The notes under the pieces: generated by a model | What the model saw: only the letters and a program-made list of their open reading frames with translations | What the model was told of the DNA's origin: nothing | Databases searched by the model: none | Shown here: one piece after another, positions 54,818 to 63,692 of the stretch | Layout of the letters: each line of letters opens with the position of its first letter | Numbering within the stretch: the first letter of the stretch is position 1 | NCBI GenBank assembly: GCA_020629035.1 | Contig: JAHDEC010000017.1 | Coordinates: 1-64,000, forward strand | DNA from: Saprospiraceae bacterium | GTDB lineage: Bacteria; Bacteroidota; Bacteroidia; Chitinophagales; Saprospiraceae | Length of the DNA: 64,000 nt | Direction: 5' to 3' | Made by a program: the position numbers and the translations under genes

Positions 54818-54853
54818 ATAACTGGTCTTAAAAATTAATTTAAAACCAGTTAT
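54818..54853. terminator. Bidirectional terminator between the TIGR01777 gene and clpB
   Basis: ATAACTGGT and ACCAGTTAT pair over 9 bp, and TTAAA/TTTAA inside extends the helix. T-rich sequence follows on the plus strand, less so on the minus strand. It lies between convergent genes and may serve both. Confidence 0.7.
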
Positions 54854-54857
54854 TTCT

Positions 54858-57587
54858 TTAATTATCTTCTGGCTTAAAATTCTCTAATTCATCATTTAAG
54901 TCTTTTGTTGCTTTCTTCAACTTGTCAACGTTCTTTTTACTTTTTGATGCTTGCTTAACAGCTGGTTTAGATTTAGATTTTATTTCTGTCTCTGAAAACA
55001 CAAATCCTTTTTTGTCAGTTCCAACATAAACCGTATCTCCTGGACCAAAATCTCCAGCTAGCAATTTCATCGATAAGACGTTGATGATTTCCTTCTGTAT
55101 AACTCTTTTAAGAGGCCTTGCACCAAACTGAGGATCGTATCCTAAATCGGCTAATAGATCCATGGCAGAGTCTGAAAGCTCGATCTTCATTTCTTGCTTA
55201 GCTATGTTCTTTCTCACTTTCTTAAGTAAAATCATAGCAATTTGCTTAATCTCACTTTTCGTTAGTGGTAGGAACATGATTTTCTCATCTATTCTATTCA
55301 GAAACTCAGGTCTCAAACTCTCCTTTAAGACTTCAAAAACTTCAACTTTAGTTGTTTCAATAATTTCTGTCCTATGCTCTTCTCCTACTGATTGTAAGTC
55401 TTCAAAGTTTTCTAGGATCGTATCGGATCCCATATTACTTGTCATGATAATAATCGTGTTTTTAAAGTTGGCAACACGTCCTTTATTATCTGTTAATCGG
55501 CCATCATCTAATACCTGAAGTAGGATGTTAAATGTATCTGGGTGTGCTTTTTCTATTTCATCAAGTAAGACTATCGAATAAGGTCTTCTTCTTACCGCTT
55601 CGGTTAATTGACCTCCTTCATCATATCCTACATATCCCGGAGGCGCTCCCACTAATCTGGACACAGAGTGTTTTTCTTGATACTCTGACATGTCGATTCG
55701 AGTAATGGCTTTTTCATCATCAAAGAGCATCTCAGCTAGTGTTTTTGCCAATTCTGTTTTTCCTACTCCTGTCGGTCCTAAAAATATAAATGAGCCTATA
55801 GGTTTGTTGGCATCTCCTAATCCCGCTCTGTTTCTTCTTACCGCATTGGCCACAGCCACTACTGCTTCTTTCTGACCTATTAAGCGCTGGCCTATCTCGT
55901 CTTCTAGGTTAAGGAGTCGATCTTTTTCACTCTTTAGCATTTTTGTTACTGGAATACCGGTCCATTTTGCAACTACTTCTGCTATGTCATTGGCGGTTAC
56001 TTCTTCGTTGGTAAATCGGCTTGTTTCCGGTAATTTATCGAGCTTAGCCTCCGCTTTCTTAAGTGCTTCTTCTTCTTTCTTAAGGTCACCATATCTGATG
56101 CGCGCTACTTTTTCAAAATCACTTGCTCGCTCAGCCGTATCAGCTTCATGCTCTAATTCTTCGATGCGTTTTTTGATGGCTTGCATGCTATCTACCACTT
56201 CTTTCTCGCTTTTCCATCGAGCAGTTGTACTGTCCAATGTTTCTTTGGCTTCAGCAATTTGCTTGGTGATTAGTTTTAGTTTCTTCTCGTTTTTCTCACG
56301 TTTTATCGCCTCACGCTCTATTTCTAATTGACGAACTTTTCGTTGCATTTCATCGATTTCTTCTGGAACAGAATCAAGCTCCAGTCTCAGTCTAGCAGCG
56401 GCCTCGTCAATTAGATCTATGGCTTTATCTGGAAGTTGTCTTTCGGTGATGTATCTATCTGAAAGTTCAACCGCAGATATAAGTGCTTCATCTAGGATAT
56501 CAATTTTGTGATATACTTCGTATTTATCTTGAATTCCTCTAAGGATAGAAATACAATCTTCAATGCTTGGTTCGTCCACAACCACTGTTTGGAATCTTCG
56601 TACTAAGGCTTTATCCTTTTCAAAATATTTTTGATACTCATCTAAGGTGGTAGCCCCAATGGTTCTTAGTTCGCCTCTGGCTAAAGCTGGCTTTAAAATA
56701 TTTGCTGCATCCATGGCCCCACTGCCGCCTCCTGCACCAATCAGTGTGTGTATTTCGTCCACAAATAAGATAACCTCACCAGCGGATTCGTCTACTTCAT
56801 TTATGACTGCTTTTAGTCGTTCTTCAAATTCTCCTTTGTATTTAGCTCCGGCGATTAATGCGGCAATATCTAAAGAGAATAGTTTTTTACTTAAGAGATT
56901 TTCAGGAACATCTTTATTTACTATTCTCCAAGCAATTCCTTCGACGATAGCTGTTTTTCCTACACCTGCTTCTCCGATTAATATCGGGTTGTTTTTCTTC
57001 CTTCTGGATAAGATATGCATGATTCTTCGAATCTCTTCATCTCTACCTACTATTGGATCAAGCTTACCTTGTTCTACTCTTTCGTTAAGGTTCACAGCGA
57101 ATTTTTTTAATGCGCCGTACTGATTATCTGTGTTTTGGTCTGTCACTTTTCTACCTTTTCTTAACTCGTTTATTGCGGCTTTTGTGTCTTTTAGCGTAGC
57201 TCCCATATCTTTTAGAAGGCTTGCTCCTCTATCTTTTCCACCTACAATTCCTAAAAGGATTAACTCCACCGAAATATATTCATCTCCAAACTCTTTCATA
57301 GCTTTTTTAGCTCGGCTTAGCGCTTGGTTTGAATCATTCGTTAAAAACTGTTTTTGTGCCCCTTCAACTTTTGGGTATTTCTTAATCTCTGTTGATAGTT
57401 TTTGTTTGAGTGTCTGAATGGGAATACCCATTTTCTCAAATAGAAATTTAGGGATTGCCTCATCAGTCTCGATAATTCCCAACAAGAGGTGTGTTGTGTC
57501 CACTTGTTGTTGGTCGATCTCACCAGCTAATTGTTGAGATTTATATATTGATTCTTGTGCTTTTATTGTAAAGTTATCGTAGGTCAT
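54858..57587 (-). CDS. clpB: Chaperone ClpB (disaggregase)
   Basis: This hexameric Hsp100 ATPase resolves aggregates with DnaK-DnaJ-GrpE. The N-domain (1-145) starts NFTIKAQESIYKSQQ; the first AAA module has GEAGVGKT near residue 205; the long coiled-coil middle domain (about 400-530) separates it from the second module with GPTGVGKT near 610. The 909 residues exceed the usual 860-870 because of a Lys-rich tail after the last AAA subdomain. The middle domain length separates it from ClpA/ClpC. Promoter features resemble those of grpE. Confidence 0.96.
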   Translation of the reverse strand: MTYDNFTIKAQESIYKSQQLAGEIDQQQVDTTHLLLGIIETDEAIPKFLFEKMGIPIQTLKQKLSTEIKKYPKVEGAQKQFLTNDSNQALSRAKKAMKEFGDEYISVELILLGIVGGKDRGASLLKDMGATLKDTKAAINELRKGRKVTDQNTDNQYGALKKFAVNLNERVEQGKLDPIVGRDEEIRRIMHILSRRKKNNPILIGEAGVGKTAIVEGIAWRIVNKDVPENLLSKKLFSLDIAALIAGAKYKGEFEERLKAVINEVDESAGEVILFVDEIHTLIGAGGGSGAMDAANILKPALARGELRTIGATTLDEYQKYFEKDKALVRRFQTVVVDEPSIEDCISILRGIQDKYEVYHKIDILDEALISAVELSDRYITERQLPDKAIDLIDEAAARLRLELDSVPEEIDEMQRKVRQLEIEREAIKREKNEKKLKLITKQIAEAKETLDSTTARWKSEKEVVDSMQAIKKRIEELEHEADTAERASDFEKVARIRYGDLKKEEEALKKAEAKLDKLPETSRFTNEEVTANDIAEVVAKWTGIPVTKMLKSEKDRLLNLEDEIGQRLIGQKEAVVAVANAVRRNRAGLGDANKPIGSFIFLGPTGVGKTELAKTLAEMLFDDEKAITRIDMSEYQEKHSVSRLVGAPPGYVGYDEGGQLTEAVRRRPYSIVLLDEIEKAHPDTFNILLQVLDDGRLTDNKGRVANFKNTIIIMTSNMGSDTILENFEDLQSVGEEHRTEIIETTKVEVFEVLKESLRPEFLNRIDEKIMFLPLTKSEIKQIAMILLKKVRKNIAKQEMKIELSDSAMDLLADLGYDPQFGARPLKRVIQKEIINVLSMKLLAGDFGPGDTVYVGTDKKGFVFSETEIKSKSKPAVKQASKSKKNVDKLKKATKDLNDELENFKPEDN

Positions 57588-57669
57588 AATGTGTGTTACT
57601 TTCTAATAGTTCAGTATCAAATTTTTATCCAAAGCTATTTTTAGCTCGTTTTAAAGCAAAAATGACATT

Positions 57670-57703
57670 GGACCATACCAAGAATGGACTTTTTGTCACA
57701 AAA
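57670..57703 (-). promoter_or_regulatory. Candidate heat-shock type promoter of clpB
   Basis: On the minus strand TTTTGTG (57703-57697) is followed by GAC-AAAAA-GTC and, 21 bp after TTTTG, by TATGGTCC. The layout repeats that before grpE. The -33 box lies in the T-run of the upstream tatA terminator. Confidence 0.45.
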
Positions 57704-57732
57704 AAAGAGTCAATGGAAACCACCGACTCTTT
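57697..57732 (-). terminator. Intrinsic terminator of tatA
   Basis: Read on the minus strand, AAAGAGTC and GACTCTTT form a perfect 8-bp stem around 13 nt, followed by four more T. The T-run is shared with the clpB -33 box. Confidence 0.8.
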
Positions 57733-57762
57733 GTATTTTCAAATGACGTTTTAAAACGTTCA

Positions 57763-57948
57763 TTACTTCTCTTTCATACTATCTTTTACTTCAGATTCAA
57801 TACTAGCTTTAGCATTATTGAATTCTTTGATTCCTTTTCCAAGGCCTTTCATTAGTTCTGGTAATTTCCTCCCACCAAAAAGTAAAAGAACCACAAATGC
57901 GATGATGAGTAATTCGTTACCTCCAAGACCAAAAAATAGATTTAGCAT
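57763..57948 (-). CDS. tatA: Sec-independent translocase subunit TatA
   Basis: This pore-forming Tat component of 61 residues has an N-terminal transmembrane helix (about 10-24), the [20 protein letters not shown] hinge and amphipathic helix, and a charged tail. The conserved FG pair is present. It is the last gene of the gldB-oxygenase-tatA run. tatC is not in the window. Confidence 0.93.
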   Translation of the reverse strand: MLNLFFGLGGNELLIIAFVVLLLFGGRKLPELMKGLGKGIKEFNNAKASIESEVKDSMKEK

Positions 57949-58004
57949 AATTTGTAATTTACAACTAAGTTACGTGCATATTTTCTTAAGGTCAATTATC
58001 TAGA

Positions 58005-58952
58005 CTACTTTTTTAATCCAATCTCTCTGAGTCTCTCATCTAAATACTCTCCTGCTGTAATGGATTCATAGGCTATTGGACGATCTTCTGTGACACATTT
58101 ATCTAAACATGTTAGATCCATACCTCCTTTAGGGTGCAGGAAAAAAGGAATAGATAGCCTTGGCACATGCCATTGTTCCTTCGGCGGATTGACCACTCTA
58201 TGGGTTGTAGATTTTAAATAATTATTCGTTAGACGTTGTAGCATATCTCCTACATTGATTACTATTTCGTCTTCTGCAGGAGTTATGTCTTTCCACTCAT
58301 TATCAGCCGTTAGTAATTGTAAACCACCAGCAGAAGCACCTACTAATAAGGTGATCAAATTAATGTCCTCATGTTGCTCTGCTCTAATTGCAGATCTTGG
58401 TTCTTCGGTGATCGGAGGGTAATGTATCGATCTGAGAATACTGTTTCCTCTATCTATTTGATGATCAAAATATGACTCCTCTAAATCCAGGTGTAGTGCA
58501 ATTGCCCTTAGCAATGCGCCTCCAGATTTTTCGAATGCTTTGTATAAGTCTTTGCCGTGGGTGTTAAAGCTTTGAACTTCTTCTACCATCACATTATCTG
58601 GATATTCTTCCTTTAATGAAGGGTCATCAACATATTGACCAATTTGGAAAAATTCTTTTAGATCGGCAACTTGAGATTGTTTAGCATGTTCCTTGCCAAA
58701 AGAAGTATAACCTCTCTGGCCAGCCATCCCTGCCATTTCGTATTTGTTTTTTACTTCTTTCTTCATAGAAAAGAACTCTTTTGATGAGCTGTAAAAACCA
58801 TCAACTAATTCTTTAGGGATTCCATGATTAATAACTCCCACAAAACCAACTTCATGAAATGCTTTTCCAAGTTTTTCCACAAAAGCTTGTCTTTCTTGTT
58901 CGTTTCCGTCCACAAATTTTGAAAGATCTACTACAGGTATTGCTCTTTCCAT
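58005..58952 (-). CDS. Isopenicillin N synthase family Fe(II) oxygenase
   Basis: This 315-residue non-heme iron oxygenase has the N-terminal DIOX_N domain (IPVVDLSKFVDG ... GFVGVINHGIP) and the iron ligands H194, D196 and H251; the 2-oxoglutarate-binding R265-x-S267 is present. It is a 2-oxoglutarate-dependent dioxygenase-like enzyme, with unknown substrate; ethylene or antibiotic synthesis cannot be claimed. It lies 2 bp after gldB. Confidence 0.88.
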   Translation of the reverse strand: MERAIPVVDLSKFVDGNEQERQAFVEKLGKAFHEVGFVGVINHGIPKELVDGFYSSSKEFFSMKKEVKNKYEMAGMAGQRGYTSFGKEHAKQSQVADLKEFFQIGQYVDDPSLKEEYPDNVMVEEVQSFNTHGKDLYKAFEKSGGALLRAIALHLDLEESYFDHQIDRGNSILRSIHYPPITEEPRSAIRAEQHEDINLITLLVGASAGGLQLLTADNEWKDITPAEDEIVINVGDMLQRLTNNYLKSTTHRVVNPPKEQWHVPRLSIPFFLHPKGGMDLTCLDKCVTEDRPIAYESITAGEYLDERLREIGLKK

Positions 58953-58954
58953 TT

Positions 58955-59989
58955 TTATTTCCTTTTTGGTTTGTACTTAGATAGCTTTAATATTTTCTGG
59001 CTATCCTTTTCTTTTATTAATTCAGAAATACTGGATTTGGTTTCATCCATATACTTTTCTACTACTTTAAACCCCAAATAATGTGCCGTTCTCCCTGGTG
59101 CTTCTTCAGGCATTCCAGCTGACCTAGGGCTTTCAAACACGTAGGTTTTAATTTTTTGCTGATTTGTTTCGTACATCAACTCTTGATCTAGGAATAAAGA
59201 CCAGATACTTTTTTCGTTTTGCAGACACCAATTATACTGCTCCTCAGTAAACTCTGAAATGATATTCATTGGATGTTCCGGGAGTAGTTGTTTTAATAGG
59301 TACCATTTTTTTCCTTGGTAAATCATATGATCTACAAATCGTTTACCCTGCAAAGCTCCGACCTGCTCCTCTGTCAAAAGTTCCATGATTTTTTTAACCA
59401 TAAACTTTCGATCATAACGCTTACTTATATATTCTGAGAAGGCTACATTAGTTGGGTCTATATCCTTGTATGGATAATCTTCGCCTAAAAACAAATCTAA
59501 GGATGCACAAATCCCATCTGCCTGGTAATCATCGAATATGAAGGTTTGGAAGGTATAATCAGAATATCCTCCATAAACCTTGGGGATGACGGCTTCTGGA
59601 AAATAGTGCTTATAATATTTTAAGGCCTGATTTAACTCTTTTTCTTCCATTGACAAATCAGCTAAAAGCACCTGAATCGTGTCCAAAGCTTGTCTTGTAT
59701 ATTGGTTACTCAAGAAGTCTTTCAACTTATCATAATCAAGCTTATCTTCAGAAATAACCGGTATAATTTTACTGAACATTAATTCCGATAAGGCAGGATA
59801 TTTTAGTTTTAGTGCCTGATAAGATTTAGGCAAATCAGTGGTATCTAATTGACTTAATGCTTTGTCAAATCTTAAAATGCTCGACTCCACTTCTATATGG
59901 TCGACTTTTGGTAAATTTGGGGCTTCTCCGCAGGATGCTAGCAAAAAGGCAAGGCATAGTGGGAATAAATGTATTCGTTTAATTTTCAT
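58955..59989 (-). CDS. gldB: Gliding motility lipoprotein GldB
   Basis: This 344-residue lipoprotein has the lipobox LASC (Cys20) and the GldB domain, beginning with VESSILRFDKALSQLD and containing VYGGYSDYTFQTFIFDD and SLDLFLGEDYPYKD. GldB is needed for gliding in Flavobacterium and its homologues accompany T9SS genes. gldC, often next to it, is not present here; an oxygenase gene follows instead. It is divergent from nadC across 47 bp. Confidence 0.9.
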   Translation of the reverse strand: MKIKRIHLFPLCLAFLLASCGEAPNLPKVDHIEVESSILRFDKALSQLDTTDLPKSYQALKLKYPALSELMFSKIIPVISEDKLDYDKLKDFLSNQYTRQALDTIQVLLADLSMEEKELNQALKYYKHYFPEAVIPKVYGGYSDYTFQTFIFDDYQADGICASLDLFLGEDYPYKDIDPTNVAFSEYISKRYDRKFMVKKIMELLTEEQVGALQGKRFVDHMIYQGKKWYLLKQLLPEHPMNIISEFTEEQYNWCLQNEKSIWSLFLDQELMYETNQQKIKTYVFESPRSAGMPEEAPGRTAHYLGFKVVEKYMDETKSSISELIKEKDSQKILKLSKYKPKRK

Positions 59990-60036
59990 TCTATATACTT
60001 ATCGTAAAAATACTTGACCTTATTATATTTTAGAAC

Positions 60037-60900
60037 ATGATGCAAGGAATAAATACAGAAAGATTAAATCAGTTTATAAAAGACACTCTCTTTGAAGATA
60101 TTAGAAGCGGTGATCACACTTCGCTAGCTTGTATCCCTTCGGACGACACAAGTGAAGCCAAATTGCTTGTAAAAGATGTAGGCGTTATTGCAGGAGTTGC
60201 TTTTGCTGAAATAGTTTTTAAGATGCTGGATCCAAATGCACAATTTGAAAAATTAATCGATGATGGAACGGATGTTGATCGTGGCGATATAGCTTTTATC
60301 GTAAAATGTAACAGTCAGGCTCTGCTTAAAGGTGAGCGATTAGTCCTCAATACTATGCAGCGATTAAGCGGTGTTTCTACTTTGAGCAGTCGATTCGCCT
60401 TTGAGGTAGAAGACCTACCAGTCAAGATATTGGACACAAGAAAAACAACTCCAGGTATGCGGTTTCTTGAAAAGTGGGCTGTAAGAATCGGTGGTTGTAC
60501 AAACTATAGAGATGGTTTATATGATTGGATCATGATAAAAGATAATCATATAGATGCTTGTGGTAGCATAAAAGATGCTATCCTAAAAACACAAGATTAT
60601 TTAAAAAGCAATCAACTGGATTTAGGTATTACTGTGGAAGTTCGAAACTTAGTAGAACTTTATGAAGTATTAGAAGTGGGTCAAGTCACTAGAATCATGC
60701 TTGATAATTTCGAACGACCTATACTGAGAGAGGCTGTACAAATTGTGGATAAGCGTTTTGAAACTGAAGCTTCTGGTGGTATTACATTAAAGACGGTTAG
60801 AAAAGTGGCAGAGACAGGTGTAGACTTTATTTCTGTCGGAGCTTTAACGCACTCTGCGGGAAGTTTAGACTTGAGTTTGAAAGTAATAAAAGGGAGCTGA
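60037..60900 (+). CDS. nadC: Nicotinate-nucleotide pyrophosphorylase (quinolinate phosphoribosyltransferase)
   Basis: It converts quinolinate and PRPP to nicotinate mononucleotide. The 287 residues carry the phosphate-binding LDTRKTTPGMRFLEKWAV (near residue 132), the KDNHIDACG segment and EASGGITLKTVRKVAETGVDFISVGALTHS at the end. It may use quinolinate from nadA/nadB (not seen) or from the kynurenine route at 38-49 kb. A 13-bp perfect hairpin overlaps its stop codon. Confidence 0.96.
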   Translation: MMQGINTERLNQFIKDTLFEDIRSGDHTSLACIPSDDTSEAKLLVKDVGVIAGVAFAEIVFKMLDPNAQFEKLIDDGTDVDRGDIAFIVKCNSQALLKGERLVLNTMQRLSGVSTLSSRFAFEVEDLPVKILDTRKTTPGMRFLEKWAVRIGGCTNYRDGLYDWIMIKDNHIDACGSIKDAILKTQDYLKSNQLDLGITVEVRNLVELYEVLEVGQVTRIMLDNFERPILREAVQIVDKRFETEASGGITLKTVRKVAETGVDFISVGALTHSAGSLDLSLKVIKGS

Positions 60901-60928
60901 TTAAAATAGTGCATTTTAATCAGCTTCC
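60892..60928 (+). terminator. Long hairpin over the nadC stop codon
   Basis: AGCTGATTAAAAT-AGTGC-ATTTTAATCAGCT is a perfect 13-bp stem, extended to 16 bp by GGG against TCC (one G-U). It contains the TGA stop. No T-run follows, so it may protect the mRNA 3' end or terminate in a Rho-assisted manner. Confidence 0.65.
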
Positions 60929-61352
60929 TAATGCTTACTACCCTGGGTAACTTATCAAAAGAAAAGAAACCAACGCAAAAGAACTGACTAGGACCAGCCA
61001 AAATCTTGCATCAGAGTAGATCGAGTGATCTTTCTTATCAAGCATTTTGATGAATATGGTTTGGTTATTAAATCCACATCTCTAGAGGATGTGACGATTT
61101 TCATTTACTATTAATTCAAACCATATACCATAAGCTATTTTACTTATGTGTTAGCTACACCATCTAAGGGTGTGATATTTAGTAGATTATTCTATGGAGT
61201 TTTTTTTTAGGATGTAACTCCTTGATATTTTGTGAGTTGTAGATACTCTATTTTTCTTATAGTTAAACAGTAGGCTGAAAACTTTTTGTAAAATACCTAA
61301 ATGCTTTATTGAAATTTAGATAGGCAAAACATACAGGATTTTTTAATATGGA
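60929..61352. other. Gene-free stretch with many inverted repeats, candidate structured RNA
   Basis: The 424 bp left after the nadC hairpin hold no frame that looks coding. They contain a 10-bp perfect inverted repeat (61054-61063 with 61117-61126) enclosing a hairpin ACATC-TCTAGAG-GATGT (61076-61092). A second hairpin of the same form, ACACC-ATCTAAG-GGTGT, lies at 61157-61173. Further pairs are GGAGTT/AACTCC (61196-61201, 61216-61221) and GAGT/ACTC (61234-61237, 61245-61248), the latter followed by TATTTTTC. No promoter was convincing on either strand. It could be an RNA gene, a mobile-element remnant or a stretch of chance repeats in AT-rich DNA. Confidence 0.4.
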
Positions 61353-62381
61353 TTATTTCAAGGATTTTAGAATTTGCTTAATCACTTGAGGTCCCTCATA
61401 TATAAAACCTGTATATAATTGTACTAAACTGGCACCTTTGTTAAACTTAGATTGTGCAGATCTTGCAGAATGGATTCCTCCTACTCCTATGATGGGAAGC
61501 TTGCCATTGGTTTCTTTTTGTATATGCTGTATAATATCATCTGACTTTTCAAACAGCGGTTCACCACTTAAGCCTCCATTACCTATCGATTCAATAGTAC
61601 TAGATGTTGTTTGTAGATTGGAACGGTCTATAGTTGTATTTGTAGCAATGATTCCATCAATATTTAATGACTGTAGCAAAGCTAAAACATCGCTTAAATC
61701 TTCTAGAGCCATATCAGGAGCAATCTTAAGTAAGATGGGTTTTTTAGATGCTGTTTGGAGTTTGTGTAGGACCAGTGGTTCTAAGATCGTTTTTAAACTA
61801 TCTACTTGTTGTAAATCTCGTAAGCCAGGTGTATTAGGAGAAGAAACATTGACCACAAAATAATCAACTAGCGCATGTAGTTTTTCGAAGCAGATTAAAT
61901 AATCTAGATATGCTTCATCATTTGGCGTTGTTTTATTTTTGCCAATGTTACCACCAATGATAACTCCATTCTTTTTGTATTTTTTTAATCGTTCTACTAA
62001 AGCATCTACCCCATCATTGTTAAAGCCCATGCGATTAATGAGCGCTTTATCTTTTTTTAACCTAAACAATCTAGGTGTTGGGTTTCCTGCTTGTGGTTTG
62101 GGAGTTACTGTACCAATTTCTATAAATCCAAAGCCGAGTTTTGAAACAAGGTCTATGTACTTACCATCTTTGTCAAAACCTGCAGCTAAGCCTACTGGGT
62201 TTTTAAAATTAAGCCCAAATAAACTTTGTGGTTTTTCATATGACGAAGTATCGTACTGCCTCAAAAGTATTTGCTTTAATATAGGAATCGATAAACCTAT
62301 ACTAAAGAAACGCAAAGCAAGATTATGTGAAATCTCAGGATAAAATAGGAACAAAAAAGGTTTAAGAAGGTATTTATACAT
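61353..62381 (-). CDS. pyrD: Dihydroorotate dehydrogenase (quinone), class 2
   Basis: This FMN enzyme oxidises dihydroorotate to orotate with quinone as acceptor. The N-terminal helix pair (about 1-40) that anchors class 2 enzymes to the membrane is present. NPVGLAAGFDKDG near residue 60, the catalytic-serine segment VNVSSPNTPGLRDLQ near 180 and NGGLSGEPLFEKS are typical. The length is 342. It overlaps the crp-like gene by 8 bp. Confidence 0.96.
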   Translation of the reverse strand: MYKYLLKPFLFLFYPEISHNLALRFFSIGLSIPILKQILLRQYDTSSYEKPQSLFGLNFKNPVGLAAGFDKDGKYIDLVSKLGFGFIEIGTVTPKPQAGNPTPRLFRLKKDKALINRMGFNNDGVDALVERLKKYKKNGVIIGGNIGKNKTTPNDEAYLDYLICFEKLHALVDYFVVNVSSPNTPGLRDLQQVDSLKTILEPLVLHKLQTASKKPILLKIAPDMALEDLSDVLALLQSLNIDGIIATNTTIDRSNLQTTSSTIESIGNGGLSGEPLFEKSDDIIQHIQKETNGKLPIIGVGGIHSARSAQSKFNKGASLVQLYTGFIYEGPQVIKQILKSLK

Positions 62382-63069
62382 TTTGTGTTGCTTCGCCTTT
62401 TAATTGGTCCATATCCCTAATTAGCAGTCGTTTTCTATTAAACGTCAAGATGTTTTTTGTTCTTAGCTCATTTAATATGGTGGTAACCGTCTGTCTCGAA
62501 GTAGCTGTTAAGTTCGCAATTTCTTGGTGAGTTATAAAGTTTCTAACTACCCATTCATAGCCTACTCTTTGGCCTCTTTTCTCTACCATTTCCATTAGGT
62601 ACTCTATAATTCTAGTTCGAGAATCTTTAAACACCAAAGATTCTAAACGTTGTTCCATTTCTAGAACCTTAGAGCCCATAAGTTTCATAAAAAACAAGCT
62701 TACATTGTTGTGGTCTTTCATTAATCCTTTCATCTTTTCAGATTCTACAACGCAAATGTCAGATCCTTCTAATGCCACAGCAAAATCTCTTCTTGTTTCT
62801 TCTCCAATGATAGCTAACTCCCCAAAAACATCTCCCTTATTTAGTAAGGCCTTGGTAATTTCTTTACCACTCTCATTATAGGTACCTACCTTGATTCTGC
62901 CTTTTGCAACAAAATAAATCTTGTCACTTGCCTGATCTGGCATATAGATATACTCGTTCTTTTTGAAAGTTTTGACTGTGTGAGCTTCTTGGTTGTCAGC
63001 CATTTTGTTTTGGCAAAAGATGTTTGTTACATCTACATTTTCTAAGTACCAAATGGATTGATCTTTCAT
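62374..63069 (-). CDS. Crp/Fnr-family transcriptional regulator
   Basis: This 231-residue protein has a cyclic-nucleotide-binding fold (about 25-135, with KGRIKVGTYNESGKEITKALLNKGDVFGELAIIGEETRR), a dimer helix, and a C-terminal helix-turn-helix containing THQEIANLTATSRQTVTTILNELR (about 183-206). No cysteine cluster of the FNR type is seen. It lies 24 bp behind dnaX and overlaps pyrD, so it is probably transcribed with both. Confidence 0.92.
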   Translation of the reverse strand: MKDQSIWYLENVDVTNIFCQNKMADNQEAHTVKTFKKNEYIYMPDQASDKIYFVAKGRIKVGTYNESGKEITKALLNKGDVFGELAIIGEETRRDFAVALEGSDICVVESEKMKGLMKDHNNVSLFFMKLMGSKVLEMEQRLESLVFKDSRTRIIEYLMEMVEKRGQRVGYEWVVRNFITHQEIANLTATSRQTVTTILNELRTKNILTFNRKRLLIRDMDQLKGEATQNV

Positions 63070-63093
63070 AGTTTTGTGGTTTTCCTTGTTATA

Positions 63094-63692
63094 TCAATTC
63101 ATATCTAGTTTTAGGTCAAAAGCTGCTCTAAGCTTGTCTAAATTAGGGTTTTTCTTAACCATTTCAACATACTTTTCTTGAGCTGTCATCGGTTTAACAG
63201 TTTTCATAGCTTCTATCAATGCTGGAAACCTTTCTAAATCAATTTTAGTGTTTAATAAAAGATGTTCTTCCTTAAAAGTATCGTTCATTAGATCACTAAA
63301 GTCTTTTTCTTGAACAAACAAATCCCTTATTCGTTCATTAGGAACGATCACTTTTATTGTCGTCTGGGCGATTTCAAACAATATAGTTTTTAAGGCAATG
63401 GCCACCGTTTTTGACTCAATATTTGCATAATAGCTTGCCCATAATTTTCTAAACTCTTCTTCTGAAAAATCTTTTTTACCCTCGATATTCGCTTGTTCTT
63501 CCCTTTTAACGCTGTTAATTAAATCGTCTAGATTGCTGGTTAGCTTTGGGGCCTTTAAGTTTTTATGTGCTGGTGGTGCTACACTTACTGGTTTGTTTTC
63601 TTGAAGAGTCTTCGGTTGATTATCGGCTTGTGTGGTTGCTTTTGGTGTAGCTTTAGCTATTGGTCTGGTTACACTAGTTCTTCTTTTTTTTT
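63094..63692 (-). CDS. dnaX: DnaX tau C-terminal part, in the -1 frame
   Basis: This frame is fully open from the A-run to the stop at 63094, about 195 codons. It starts KKRRTSVTRPIAKATP (a Lys/Pro/Thr-rich linker), then FRKLWASYYANIESKTVAIAL begins the tau C-terminal domain, ending EMVKKNPNLDKLRAAFDLKLDMN, which matches the usual DnaX ending in Bacteroidota. No start codon with a plausible leader precedes it. It is most simply read as the tau extension reached by a -1 shift (or one extra A) at 63684-63693. An assembly error in the homopolymer is the main alternative. Confidence 0.8.

Noticed and set aside
57952-57964. TTGTAA-T-TTACAA palindrome just upstream of tatA as an operator
   Set aside because: Six-base half-sites made of mostly A and T are expected by chance in DNA of this composition, and no regulator is nearby.
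60681-61001. 106-codon minus-strand frame over the end of nadC
   Set aside because: It is antisense to conserved nadC codons and shows no family resemblance. The part outside nadC is in the hairpin-rich gap.
61020-61130. tRNA-like or CRISPR-like unit in the nadC-pyrD gap
   Set aside because: No acceptor/T-arm arrangement (GGTTC-type loop) is found, and repeats are not spaced at regular short intervals with variable spacers.
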